64,000 nucleotides of DNA from Marchantia polymorpha subsp. ruderalis. Its lineage: Eukaryota > Streptophyta > Marchantiopsida > Marchantiales > Marchantiaceae. The stretch is taken from contig AP031352.1 of the NCBI GenBank assembly GCA_037833965.1, forward strand, positions 23,912,501 to 23,976,500, in the 5' to 3' direction. The notes under the pieces were generated by a model. It ran no database searches, was not told the DNA's origin, and saw only the letters and a list, made by a program, of their open reading frames with translations. Below, one piece after another: positions 1 to 10,740 of the stretch. Numbering within the stretch: position 1 is the stretch's first letter; each line of letters opens with the position of its first letter. Both the position numbers and the translations under genes were made by a program.

Positions 1-20
1 TAGATCCCTTCAGAGGCTTC

Positions 21-320
21 AGTGGCCCGCTGATTTATCACTTTTCACAACAACACCCGTCACAATGGCTTATGCACCAAGTCCTAACCCAATAGAAAAC
101 ATAGTATCCGCGCAGTCGACTGTATCTGGAGCTATGCACTAGTGCAATCACTGATACCTAGTCTTGTTTTAGACGGTACTTAGCCCAGTTTCCTGCGGAT
201 TGATTGGTTTTCAACGGAACTTAATAACAACAGCATATGCACTTCAGATGTCACCCATTCACGCGGAAGAAAATCGCAAATGTAGTATTGGCAGCCCAGA
301 ATATTTGGCGCGACGCACCG
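21..320 (+). repeat. Dispersed ~130-bp repeat, copies 1 and 2
   Basis: Two diverged copies (about 21-140 and 183-320) share a core reading roughly cCGCTGATTgattagTTTTCAACa, then ACAACAGCCTATGCAC some 20 bases later. A weaker second half contains ACGCGGAAGAAATC and a GTATCCGCA-like stretch. Two further copies lie at 1870-2190. No coding potential is visible. The copies may be pieces of a non-autonomous element or of a decayed LTR; the family is not recognised. Confidence 0.6.
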
Positions 321-447
321 TATAATTACAGTAGCCTCCCGCTTAAGTACGCAACCCAGTAGGTATGCATTATTTTCCCAAAAGAATAGTGTTCAAGATA
401 TATTTTGTTCAACATGTCATGAATAGTCATTTGGGCGCAAGTTTTGA

Positions 448-492
448 AGATGAGTACACATCAACCAAAGATTGGTTGATGTGTACTCATCT
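448..492. repeat. Perfect 21-bp inverted repeat with 3-nt loop
   Basis: The arms 448-468 and 472-492 are exact reverse complements around the loop AGA; the left arm begins AGATGAGTACAC. A perfect 21-bp stem with a 3-nt loop is either a very recent foldback duplication or a small hairpin element. The stem is too tightly looped for a usual plant miRNA precursor. Confidence 0.85.
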
Positions 493-518
493 GACATTAG
501 AAGGCTGTATTTCGGTAG

Positions 519-1476
519 TAGACAAAAAAAAATCAAGCCGGTATTTACCATATTGTAGACGTTTTCAGATAATATTGGGCAATAAACACGTAGAGGTCGT
601 CTAAAGCTTCCAAAAATCCAGGGTAGGATTTGTTGACTTCAACTACCTTTCCGTAAGCAGCACCTTTTACAACCCTCAGCTCCGTGTGATTGATTTAGCC
701 ATTACAGGATGCCTTCAAGTCTGTTTCCAAAATGAAGAACTTAATGCAATACTTTTTGCTTTGGCTGTGGCGGAATAGGGAGATTGGACGACACATGATC
801 TATATCCAGATGTAAAGCATGTCTTCAAGCTCAATGAAACAACCAACTGTATTGAAAAGTCTTCTCTTTAGTTTCATCAGATATCAAGGAAGATATTTTT
901 AGAATTTTAGGCAGTAGAAAAAAAAAACAAGCCGATATATACCAGATGTTTCAGATCACATCTTAGTATCTTTTGATTTAGGTTATTATATTAGGGACAT
1001 CATTAGTTACCGTTCTAGTGCTCTTGGCACTAGCTAGGGATTGATCATTGGGGTCTTTTCCTTGTTTGTGGTTTTTTACTTGTATTGTGTTTTTCAGCCT
1101 TTTGACCCTTTGGGTCCCCGGGCTTGATCTATTACCATTTACCATTTACAGTGGGCAATAAACACGGAGAGGTCGTCTAAAGCTTCCAACAATCCAGGGT
1201 AGGATTTGATGACTTCAACTACTCTCCGTGAAGCAGCACCTTTTACAACCCTCAGCGCCTTGTGATTGATTTAGCCATTACCAGGATGCCTTCAAGTCTG
1301 TTTCCAAAATTGATTAACTGAATGCAATACTTTTTGCTTTGGCTATGGTGGAATAGGGAGATTAGGATGACACATGATCTGAACACAGATGTAAAGCATG
1401 TCTTCAAGCTCAATGAAGCATCCAACAGTATAGAAAAGTCTTCTCTTTAGGTTCATTAGATACGAAGGAAGATCTT
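519..1476 (+). repeat. ~380-bp direct duplication, second copy split
   Basis: Bases 519-900 are repeated, with roughly 10% divergence, as 912-954 plus 1148-1476. Shared landmarks are the A-run followed by CAAGCCG, GGGCAATAAACACG, GGTCGTCTAAAGCTTCCAA, CACCTTTTACAACCCTCAG and AGACTTTTC-type text near the end. About 193 bases (955-1147) are present only in the second copy and look inserted. No open frame runs through either copy, and the source element is not recognised. Confidence 0.75.
955..1147 (+). mobile_element. Possible retroposon (LINE/SINE) 3' tail insert
   Basis: This segment interrupts the second copy of the flanking direct duplication. It is T-rich, contains a CCTTTTGACCCTTTGGG-like stretch, and ends in a short tail reiterating ATTTACC (TACCATTTACCATTTAC). 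Termination in a short reiterated tail is typical of non-LTR retroposons and their SINE partners. There is no coding sequence. No clean target-site duplication could be defined by eye because the insertion edges are diverged. Confidence 0.35.
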
Positions 1477-1691
1477 TTTAGGATTTGCTCCCGCTTGTCT
1501 CACACATTTTTGACAGCTGCTTCACTAACATCTTACTCGAGCTAGAGACCTTTTTCTGGGAGCATCCGTGTTGCTCAGCTTCTCTATTATATCGCATCGG
1601 TGGGATTCATTTAGGCGTTCCCGTTTAGTTTCTTTGACATCGCAATCGAATCAAAAGATTAGGAAGTGATTCATCTAAGTACGCTCCTACC

Positions 1692-1869
1692 GGCTCGGCT
1701 AAGTATGCACTATCCTCCCAGGTTCAAGGTGCGTACTTAGGCAGGAGATTACTGTATACTTGTTTTAGACATTAGTTTCTGGCTCGGCAAAGTATGCACA
1801 ATCCTCCCAGGTTCAAGATGCGTACTTAGGAGGGAGACTACTGTATACTTGTTTTAGACATTAGTTTCT
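1692..1869. repeat. 89-bp tandem duplication with internal foldback
   Basis: Two consecutive 89-bp units (1692-1780 and 1781-1869) both start GGCTCGGC and end GACATTAGTTTCT, differing at only a few positions. Each unit contains AAGTATGCAC near its start and GTGCGTACTT or ATGCGTACTT further on, an imperfect inverted pair around CCTCCCAGGTTCAA. Related TACTTAG and AAGTACGCA text occurs at 176-182 and 344-352, so the unit belongs to the local repeat family. Confidence 0.8.
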
Positions 1870-2190
1870 CTAGTGGTCCGCTGATTGACTAAATTTCAAC
1901 ATACTTCCTGAAACAACAGCCTATGCACTTTTACACCTACCCCTAATATATGTACGCGGAAGAAATCAGAAAATACGGTATCCGCAATCTTGTGTATCTG
2001 GCTCGACATTTGTCAAGACCAAAACCACAAGTGCCTTTTATTTTTTTTGGATATGAATTGCCCCAGTGTTCCGCTGATTGATTAGTTTTCAACATACCTC
2101 CGTAAACAGCAGCCTATGCACCTAACCTACGAAAGAGATCAAAAAATATTGTCTCCACAAGTCAGTGTATTTTGTGCCATGCACCGTCAG
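1870..2190 (+). repeat. Dispersed ~130-bp repeat, copies 3 and 4
   Basis: Copies at about 1870-2012 and 2059-2190 repeat the core CCGCTGATTGA followed by TTTCAACATAC, AAACA(A/G)CAGCCTATGCAC and a GAAAGA/GAAGAAATCA segment. These two resemble each other more than they resemble the copies at 21-320. Copy 4 runs directly into the Ty3/gypsy integrase fossil, so the repeat could be part of that element's noncoding sequence or a separate element. Confidence 0.6.
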
Positions 2191-2930
2191 ATCTACGCAT
2201 ATTGCCCATTTTGCCAGCAAGTCGGGGATCAAGGAAGCGGTTTATCCTAATAACTGATTATGCAGCGAAGATGGCAGAAGCAGTCGCCACTAGGAAAGAT
2301 GATGCAATGACAGTAGTTGAGTTCCTCTCAACTACTGTCCTTGCATCAGAGTATCGCCCGTTTATGAAGTCATTTTTTTTGTCGGTATTGGTGACCTCTG
2401 AAGTTGGTTGGTGATAAAGGCACTATTTCCTGATTTCTTTGATTGGAGAACTTATCACATTATCCCAGATTAAACATTGGAAGATTAAGCCGTACAATTC
2501 CAGTGGCAAGTAGAGTGACGAAGACGCACATACTCCGAAATGCTTCAATTGAAAAACTTTCCACATATGTCCAGATCAAGAAGACTACGCCGTTTAATCC
2601 AAATGGTCTCGCGGGGAAATCTATTGGCCTGTCATGTGAAATTTTGAATAAATTCTGGTTGAATCATACTTATGACTGGGATACCAACATAGCAGACACC
2701 TTGTGGGACTTTCCCTGAGGAGAGACAGTGACTACTCGTCAAACACCTATTTATCTGACTTAAGAAATGGGTCCGATAAGGTCCATTGAATGTGAAGTTC
2801 CTACCTATTGAATCATCAGTGAACATCGATGATCGAAGGAGGAGAGTAAGGTTAAGGGTTAAGTCACTTGAACAGGCAACAGCCATCTATTATCTTTGGC
2901 TTCTTGGGATTTGAGTTATTTTTATCTTCC
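2172..2930 (+). mobile_element. Ty3/gypsy retrotransposon fossil, integrase region
   Basis: Translated pieces match the integrase of plant Ty3/gypsy retrotransposons. At the left is the catalytic-core start (PASRGSRKRF...TDYAAK.AEAV), at about 2560-2720 the segment around NGLAGKSIG...YDWDTNIADTLW, and farther right the conserved stretch near a MGPI/PIE-like motif. Only this part of the pol region is recognisable: no reverse transcriptase, gag or paired LTRs were identified. The fossil is broken, with several interruptions, and appears old. It probably sits in a long intron of the EAF6-like gene downstream. Confidence 0.75.
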
Positions 2931-3914
2931 TCGCGGTCGATTCTAGAGGCCTATGCCCCCCAGTATCCACTGATGAAGCAGCCGAATATATATGTGAGGG
3001 GACTATAGACGCTTCTCGTTCGAATATTGTTATTTGTCACTGGATGGCTTTCTTGCGTCGGCCTAGCACTTCCATGCTGCTCACTTATTTTCCTAAAACT
3101 ATCCTGTGGACAGTGTGAATTGTTCTCCTAGTTATGTCCTTGACTCGCTTCATCTTCCACAGTTTTTCTACTCTGTCTGTCGTCTGCATGCTTGCACTTA
3201 TTCGTTACGTATTCAGTTGCCACTTTTTTTTTCTTCTTCCTTGTCATCATGTTTCTTTCCATTCGATATCACTTAGTTGGCACACATAGGCGTACCGATA
3301 TATCCTTCGTCCCGTTGCATGCTGATCATATATTATGTAAATCCTACCTTCTAAAATGCTGTCCTGTCTGCCCGTTCGCTACATATTGCTGTCTCTCTTA
3401 CGTAATTGATAGTTTGTTGATTTTGTATTGCTTTTCTACGCGTTCGTGTTAGAGCTATAGGATTTGTATTGGTCTGATCTCCATGCTTCGGAGTTCGGGG
3501 CAGACCATTTGGCAGCATTCTCCCCGCGCACGTAGGCCACCGATAAGGTCTTGCTTGGCTTTGTTTAGTTTCTGTCGAGATTATATAGAAGACATGACTT
3601 CGCCGTCTCTCTGATTGTGTTTGACTTATTTGCACATCATCCACATCTCTTAGGCTATGAGTCACTGGGGATAAACTGTCCCTTGTTAAAGTTAGAATTG
3701 TTATGCATTTACATCATTGAGTAATTGAAGTGTAAACAGCTGGTCTCCAGAAGCTACAGGTACATGGCAGCACATGGGGCATTTGCTGTGCTCTAACAAA
3801 GTGTCGTCCTTTCTACACGGATCCTTCATATTGTTCCATTCAGTCTTCTTACTGCACAGACTTCTCTCTATCAGTCTCCAACGTTACCTTATACTTACCT
3901 ACGTGACCTGGCAG
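2931..3914 (+). other. Noncoding, presumed intron of EAF6-like gene
   Basis: This stretch is T-rich, with no recognisable domain. It ends in a pyrimidine-containing tract and the acceptor GACCTGGCAG directly before the first visible EAF6 exon. Because that exon enters in the middle of the protein, the stretch is best read as intron. I searched it by eye for the missing EAF6 N-terminus (a REKL..EL..IEKQ-type exon followed by a donor) and did not find it. Confidence 0.5.
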
Positions 3915-5667
3915 GTCTATGACATGGAAACAACCTATCTGCATGATTCAAGCCAATGCGGAAGTGTCCTTAAAGGATTTGAGGCTTACCTCTCGTCCTC
4001 GAAGAATGCAGGCAAGTGAGTAAAAACTGAATACTGCACCCTTTGAAACTCGCATGCAATGTGTGACCTTATGTGCGTCGAAGTTAAACATTCTCTCGGT
4101 AACTGCTAATATACCACAAGGCTTGTGCGATGATCGCTTCGGAATCTGCCGCAAACCTACATAACCAATACTCAGGTGGGAACGAACTTGATTAGCGTGG
4201 CAAATTCACTTTCAATCCTTCATTTGAGCTGAAATGAGGAGGTCGTACGTGTGTAATGTGTGGCAATCGGTTCATGTGACGATGACGTCCCCCATCTTGC
4301 TGCAAGATGTAGCCATTTTGATCATTGTACGACCAAACTAATTTTTTAATCAAATGTGTTGTACGCTGCCAACCAGCTTAACTTTCAATATTTGGTTGAG
4401 CTATGCTTAGCTTAGCGATCGCTGGAGCTTATCAGAGAGCGATCTGAAATTTTTGTCCTTTTGTTCAATCTGTATGTGATTCTTATTCGAATGTTCGATT
4501 TATAATCGTCGGATTCTTGATATTTCTGTAGGTTCTATTTCATGGAGGCCTTGTCCATATATTTTATCATAGCAAAGACTATCAGCACTACTGTTTCAAC
4601 TTTTGTAACCTGATACTTGCTCGTTTGTTTGTTTGCACCAATTTACAGCTTGAAAAGATCTAGGAAGTTCCAGCCTGAGGACAGGCTTTTTTCGCTATCT
4701 TCCGTCACATCACCTGCGGTACATTTACCAAACGTTGTTTACCTTGTTGTCATTCTGTTACTTGTTGGGTATAGGATTGGCCGGAGAGTGAGTTGTTCCG
4801 AATTATCGTTCAGTATGATAATCTAGTAGTAGATACGAGTTTACCCTAAAACCTCAGTTATACTTTTTCCAAGTGGTTAGCTTTCATAAGTTTCAATTAT
4901 GTATCAGGTGGAGGAGAACAATGCTGGACGTGAGAATGGTAGGCTGCCTAATTTCGTTTTGAATCCAAATTTTCATAGCCGAATATGTTGATCATGGCGT
5001 CGGAATACGTATATGAGTATTTCAGAGTTTCCTGACCAGGTGAATGGGTGCATTCGCATGTTTGTGAGATGAGGCATTCAGGACGAAAAGGGTTAAAACG
5101 TCAAGGCTGAATAACTGAAATATGTTATATATATAGTCGATCGAAAAAGACTCTGTTGTTGGGATAAAGGGCACTTTGACTTGTTTGTCTTAGGTAAGTT
5201 TGCTTTAATAAATAGCTGTTTGAACGATATTCTGTCGAGTGTATGTTTTTGCAGATGGAAGGCCTGAGGGGACCCTGGGTAGAAACAAATCAGGTGTAGG
5301 TCTTTCTTCAAATGGCCCGTAAGTAACTGAAATTCTATCCTTCCTATGCAGCAGAGTGTATGACTAAGAGCGAGTATTATGTGGATAAGTATGCTCTGGC
5401 AATGAGTGAGGATTGAGAAATGAAGCTTTTCGACTATTGCTAGAACCCGCTTTTTTATGAAACTGTGAGCCGCATATGATGAGCTTTTAGCTTTTTAAGA
5501 AGTCGGCCCTCGGCTTTTTAGCAAGCTCTTGAGATTCAGTTCATGTCATCTTTAGAGGGAAACAAGCCAAACGGGGCAGAACTGTTCCAAGAGAAGGCAA
5601 GAGAATTAAACAAGGAAATGAGCAAGAACCAGAAGAAGATGAAGATCTGGACCTCGTGCCTCGATAA
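3915..5667 (+). CDS. EAF6: EAF6-like NuA4 histone acetyltransferase subunit, C-terminal part
   Basis: EAF6 (MEAF6; Pfam NuA4 family) is a small accessory subunit of NuA4/TIP60-type histone acetyltransferase complexes and acts in the nucleus. Five phase-consistent exons are visible: 3915-4015, 4649-4718, 4908-4938, 5255-5318 and 5556-5667, with TAA at 5665-5667. They encode 125 residues: VYDMETTYLHDSSQCGSVLK...FEAYLSSSKN, then the diagnostic KRSRKFQPEDRLFSLSSVTS block, a variable ENDGRPEG region, a basic KRGRTVPREGKRIK nuclear-localisation-like stretch and an acidic EPEEDEDLDL tail. The donors are GTGAGT, GTACAT, GTAGGC and GTAAGT, and each acceptor ends in AG. In plant homologues about 35-45 residues precede VYD; that part is missing here and probably lies upstream of base 1. 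The final exon also has an alternative long open frame, but only the frame given matches the family. Confidence 0.9.
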
Positions 5668-7650
5668 AGATCTGGCCTTCGATGTGAAGGTTTTATAAAG
5701 AGGTCGGAAACCTGTAAGCCCTCTGACGTTGATATTTACTCCCATTTGTGGCTGCAGACAAGGTTGTTACTGATTTAGCAGATCGTTTAGTGAGATTTCG
5801 GTTGTGCTTTGTCCGTAAACGTCAGTTCTGTTGTCTACATGTTTATGTACTTGGATGGTGGAACACTGATTAATCAGCTTTGGGCTCCAGTGCAGGCAGC
5901 TTGCCAACAGATTACACAGTTGTTAAGAGATGATAAGAACTTGAGGACTTTTCAGCTGTAATTGTAAATATCAGGACACAAGGACTCAAACTACATGGTG
6001 ACCGACTGACTTGGTGCTGTCCACTGAAATGGGCTTTTAGTTTCACTCAGAAATTCACAGACCACGCTGAAAAACTTTGTACATTCTTCGATCACAAGTC
6101 CGATCCAGCTTTTCTTCAGTACTGGTATGAGGACAAGCAAACTGTGAAGCGGTTTGGTTTGTCTGGGAAGGACAGTAAATTGAAGATTTTTAGTCTCGCC
6201 TGGATGGGAGAGATACCGCACTGCATGGAGTGCCGGCCGTAGCTAGCTCAGTAGACTGACTTTGGGATATCATGAAGCCACTTTCTAAGTGATGTCGTGC
6301 CTACAATATGGAGAGTTGTGCTAAATACAAAATCAACTTTCCTCTTTGCTCGGTGTCATTACGCATCACTTGTGAGAGAGGTTAGATTATATTGTATGAA
6401 TAAGAAATAATATCAACTTCTGGTACTTCAACGGACTCCGCATCAATGAAATCCAGATACCCGGGTTGTCCTCGTAAATTTTTCCAAAATCTAGACCCAC
6501 AAGGCGAGGCAGGTCAAATGCGAACAGACGAACTGGCAAAGTTCGTACACGCGTTGCCGAACGGAACATCGATAATAGGACGAAGACCTGTAGGTACATA
6601 CGATATGTTTGCACTCTACTTAGCCGGCGAAATGCCTATGTCAGCAACGTCCAGTTTTTGCTCAAGAGAGCCCCTTCGGAAGTTTACATCATATTTATTC
6701 AGCCTTTAATAGACGGAGTTTACGTTATGTACCCCAATGGATTTGATATGGCTAGGTAAAGATTATGCCAAACGTGACCCTGTTGTTGCCCTCAACGACG
6801 GTTATTCGACTTCGAAGCGCCAAGAAATAAATGTAAAATCAAAGTCCAGGCTTAAGTTCAAGAGTTACAGGAGATCTGACATATGCCACTAAACATGGAA
6901 ATATTTTGAAATGACGTGAGACCATAAGCCATAGAGAATGCCATAAAGTATGGACTTTAACGATGGGGATGTTTACTTTTATTGATTCTTCATGCTGTAC
7001 TCCGGGGCTTTTGTTCGTTTCTGCTGAGAGACGACACGATCATTTGTAAGTCCCATAATTCACACGGTTACAAGAAGTAGATGGATTTTGGTCGTAATAT
7101 TGTTTTGCCCAGGTGCATGGAAAGCCACCTCCTCTTAAGAGAGATGAATGAGATGAACTCAGTTGCCTGTTCTCCATGGAGCACCTGGTAGTTACATTCG
7201 TTCACGAAATGTCAGGACGTACTGAACTCCGCTCTTATCGTCAAGTAGGCGTCCAATAAAAACTTTAACCCATGAACACGAACATTGCTTGCAGTGGGCC
7301 ATGGGGTCGAGTTCGATGCGCTCGCATGGTCCTTGCAGTTGGTACAGCCGCGCTCTGTCGCCATGACTTGTATGTGCTCTGGCTACATGGCTGCCGTGGA
7401 GCCTACGCCGGTACGTTGAGGTTCTGGTTTGAGGGAGGAGTTTGTTCGGGGGATGGTCGAGAGTCGAGACATGGACGCTACAGTCGAGCCTGCGGGAGAC
7501 TGTGGGAATGCAAGGATGCAGTTCCGAGCCATAAAAAAGAGTTGATGAAGGGCGCTTCGTGAACGACCGTAATGCGGCTGTGACAGATCGGTTACTCAAG
7601 GCGAGGTACGACGACTTGTGCATCGGCATGATCAATACGCATGATTAGTT
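5668..7650 (+). other. EAF6 3' flank with unassigned open frames
   Basis: The first few hundred bases are probably the EAF6 3' UTR; no clear AATAAA was found. Two open stretches are not explained. About 5945-6238 (+) is open without an early ATG and includes GDRLTWCCPLKWAFS and KLCTFFDHKSDPAFLQYW, ending in TAG. At 6446-6709 (+) an 87-residue frame starts with ATG and contains TDELAKFVHALPNGTS. I do not recognise either. A GC-richer patch at 7190-7640 is open on both strands, which suggests composition rather than coding. Confidence 0.3.
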
Positions 7651-9020
7651 TACTTTCCTCTTTCATCACAACGTGGATCAATGGGAGGAGTGTAAATCCG
7701 ATCGCTTCTAACAAATCTAGTTAGACCACCAGAATATGCTTTTGAGGCCAGTACAAGATCAGCTGTAAAGAGGCGAAATAGTACTTGAAGCAGTTCGTTA
7801 CACTGCTTGCATGAGCACGCTTGTGCCCAATTTGGTAGCTCTGCGACATGTGCTAATTACATGTAGTACTTGCGAGATCAAACTTCTCCAACTGCCTATC
7901 TAGTGCTTATGCTCTGCAACTGATTCAGTTTGGCAACTTCTGACCTCATTTGCGGATGTAGGGGCCGACGCAGGAACGTACTTACATGACCAGATTTGTA
8001 CTAAACTAGGAGAAATAAATGGGTCAATGCTTAATCAGCATCATTCAATAACAACGTGTTTCATACGCCAGCAGCATAATGGCATTCCAGTTTTATTCGA
8101 TTCTTTTCGACGCAGGCCCCCTTTGACAACACATGTCAATGCAGTTATGGCGACGAGCATTGAACCCTTGTCTCCACAGGCTCAGAACACAAGAAGCAAC
8201 GAAAGTTGCCCCATACCGTAACCAAAGTAGGCCGATTTATGCATGCGTACCTGGATCGATGGTTGTACACACCGACGTTTTTTTTCGCCTCCTCTACCGA
8301 TCCGAGTCTGGCATTGCGACGACGACGATGACGACGACCGGGCTCTGGAACGACGACGACGACGACGCCGCGGTGTTTGACAAGGTTCGTTCTCGCCCAC
8401 ATGCCGAGGTCTGGTGGTGCCTCAAAACTTAGTTAAATTCAGGTTTTTTGATTCTCGTAACCCATGTCAGATTTCGAGAAAGTCCGACCATTATGACAAG
8501 TCCCCGCAGGCCCGGACGCTTTCTTCGCAGCCGAGGAGCTAGTCACCCCGTCGTTCGAGTCGAGAAAGAGACATATTTCGATGCCCACCCCCACCCTTAT
8601 CTTATGTTCTTTCTCTTTCTCTCTCTCTCTCACACACTTTGACGTGGTCAATGTCTGCGTTTTTTCATGCTTTCTCTCTCTCTCTCTCTCTGTGTACGTG
8701 CCTTTGGAACCTTCCCACTGCCAGCCATTTTATCTCTCTGTGTCTGTGCGCTTTTCTTCTCTTGCGAACACTTGTTCGCGTGTTTCGAGTCTGTTCGTCA
8801 GAAAGCTACGACCCGAAAGAGTCATCTTCGAGCTTCTTGCTCGTCTCGTACTCTTCTCATCGTCAGACTTGCGATGCTCGGATCGTCTTTTCAGCTCTCT
8901 CGTGGAGAATCATGTGGCAGCGGATTCCCTTGAGCCAGGCAAACACGTTCGACTTCGTGTCCATTTCATGCTTTCTGACTCTTAGTGTGGACCGAGACGT
9001 TACCTCGTTGAAAATGTGAC
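7651..9020. other. Noncoding with CGA and CT microsatellites
   Basis: There is no recognisable gene. A GAC/CGA-rich run lies at about 8317-8372 (GACGACGACGATGACGACGA and later CGACGACGACGACGACG). CT-rich runs lie at 8607-8635 and 8670-8692. The overlapping open frames seen here on both strands are poly-Ser/Leu/Arg products of these repeats. The composition resembles a GC-rich promoter or leader, but no downstream coding exon could be attached to it. Confidence 0.45.
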
Positions 9021-10740
9021 AAGTTTCATTGTGGAAATTAGTACTTTTAATTTAATATCTGGTCCATACAATTTCAGTATACATTCGTTAGACTATTAAA
9101 ATCATACTGAGAAAACACATACTCATAATGGCATATAAATCAACGTAATGTATTGACCTTGAGGGAGTCTATATATGGGGTACCTTTGTGAATGCAAATT
9201 CATTTATACATCACATTAAAAGTGATATTTTCAAGCTCTTTAAAACCAAATCACTCTTTATGATTCTGTTTATTTCCAAATAATTTAGACAATATAATTT
9301 ATTTTTTACTACTTCAACGGATGCAATTTCTGTGTTCATACACTATCTTTTTCATCTCAAATTATATCTATTGTTATTAATAATAAAAATTCACCACTTT
9401 CAAGTTTTTCATTTCGTATATAAATAGATCAAAAATGTAAATTATGAGTTCCCACTAGAAAAAATTATTTATTTCCATACTTAAATAAAATTAAAATATT
9501 TTTATAATATATAAATCTCAATTGAATTATTTATTTTATGAAAAATTTTCAATGGTTAAATCTACATAGAATTTCCAAAAAAATAACAAGGATTTTTTTC
9601 CCAATTTTTTAAAAATTTATTTCATATTTCATATTTATGAGAAATTTAAATAGAGATATATTCATGACTAAAATTAAATATAAAAAAATGTAAAATTTGT
9701 TAGTACTGCAAGAGCGTATGTTTTAACTATTCTAAAATCTTAATTCTATATTGTCCAATCAAATATTAAAGATATTAATTGAATCTGCATTCATAATCAG
9801 ATTGCATTTATTTAGCTATAATTTCCAGTCAAAAAATTGTTGAAAAAATGGCATGTGAAAAAATCAGTTGTATGTATCAAAATAGATACAACTAACAAGA
9901 TTTTTTAATTATGATTTTTTATGAAAATCATAAAAAATCATAATTAAAAAATCTTTCTACTAACAAAACAAGATGAAAGTGATTTCAACCAATGCAAAAA
10001 AAGATATAGAGTCCTTTGACAAAGGGCGCAAAATTTTTCTCAAGATAAAGAATTATTTTTTTACTTCCACAGATATTATACTCTAATAATACGATAATGA
10101 ATTATTGATTATATTTTCAACCAATATTTCAAAACTTAAAGAAGGCTATTATTTCGAATATGGATAGCATAAATTTTCATTTTATAAGATTTTGATACTT
10201 ATTTGATTTTTATCTTGTATTTGTTTTGATAGAAATTGCATCATATGCATTTTCTTTGAATCTTAATTCTTCTAAACTTAATGTGGTTGATATCTTTTTT
10301 AGACAACGAAAATTAGATTCAGATAGGACAGCAACGGATGAAGCTTACCAGTTTCTAAGAATCTAAAAGATTGTAGCATAAGAAAAGTAAAAATGAGTTA
10401 AAAAAATTCGTCTATCATTATTATGTCATACTATCCTGATGAGTTATAGAGAGGGTATTACCAAATCGCAGTTTTTGGTGTAATTATTATAGTTATACGG
10501 ACAAGAAAAATATATACGTGGAAGACAGCATAAGCAGAATATGAGAAGAGCTTGTTCAAGATACAGATAATATAAATAAAAGTCCAAAGATATGATGACT
10601 TTCAGACCATGAGCAATTTACATGAAGATATTTGACTGGGGTAGAAGTGCGATATTATTCGCCAGCTCGATTCTTCAAATATAAACTGAATCTGGAGAAT
10701 ATATATTCCTTAACTAATGTTTCGTATGGGTCGGGAACTT
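9021..10740. other. AT-rich block without genes
   Basis: This block is strongly A+T-rich, with many stops in all frames and no domain. It starts abruptly after the GC-richer 8-9 kb stretch. The only structured feature is the perfect hairpin at 9897-9955. Confidence 0.6.
9897..9955. repeat. Perfect 28-bp inverted repeat with 3-nt loop
   Basis: The arms 9897-9924 and 9928-9955 are exact reverse complements around the loop AAA; the left arm begins AAGATTTTTTAATTATG. This is the same architecture as the hairpin at 448-492 but with unrelated sequence. Confidence 0.85.

Noticed and set aside
2820-2880. KSLEQ-like translation considered as the missing EAF6 N-terminal exon
   Set aside because: The surrounding text belongs to the Ty3/gypsy fossil, and the resemblance is only a few residues.
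4784-4796. Possible 13-bp mini-exon between EAF6 exons (TATAG|...|GTGAGT)
   Set aside because: The flanking exons already join in phase (SSVTSPA to VEENNAG) without it, and inclusion would shift the frame.
7192-7635. 147-codon open frame on - strand
   Set aside because: The opposite strand is open over the same span and no motif is recognisable.
8145-8985. Several overlapping Ser/Leu- or Arg-rich open frames
   Set aside because: They are products of (CGA)n and (CT)n microsatellites.
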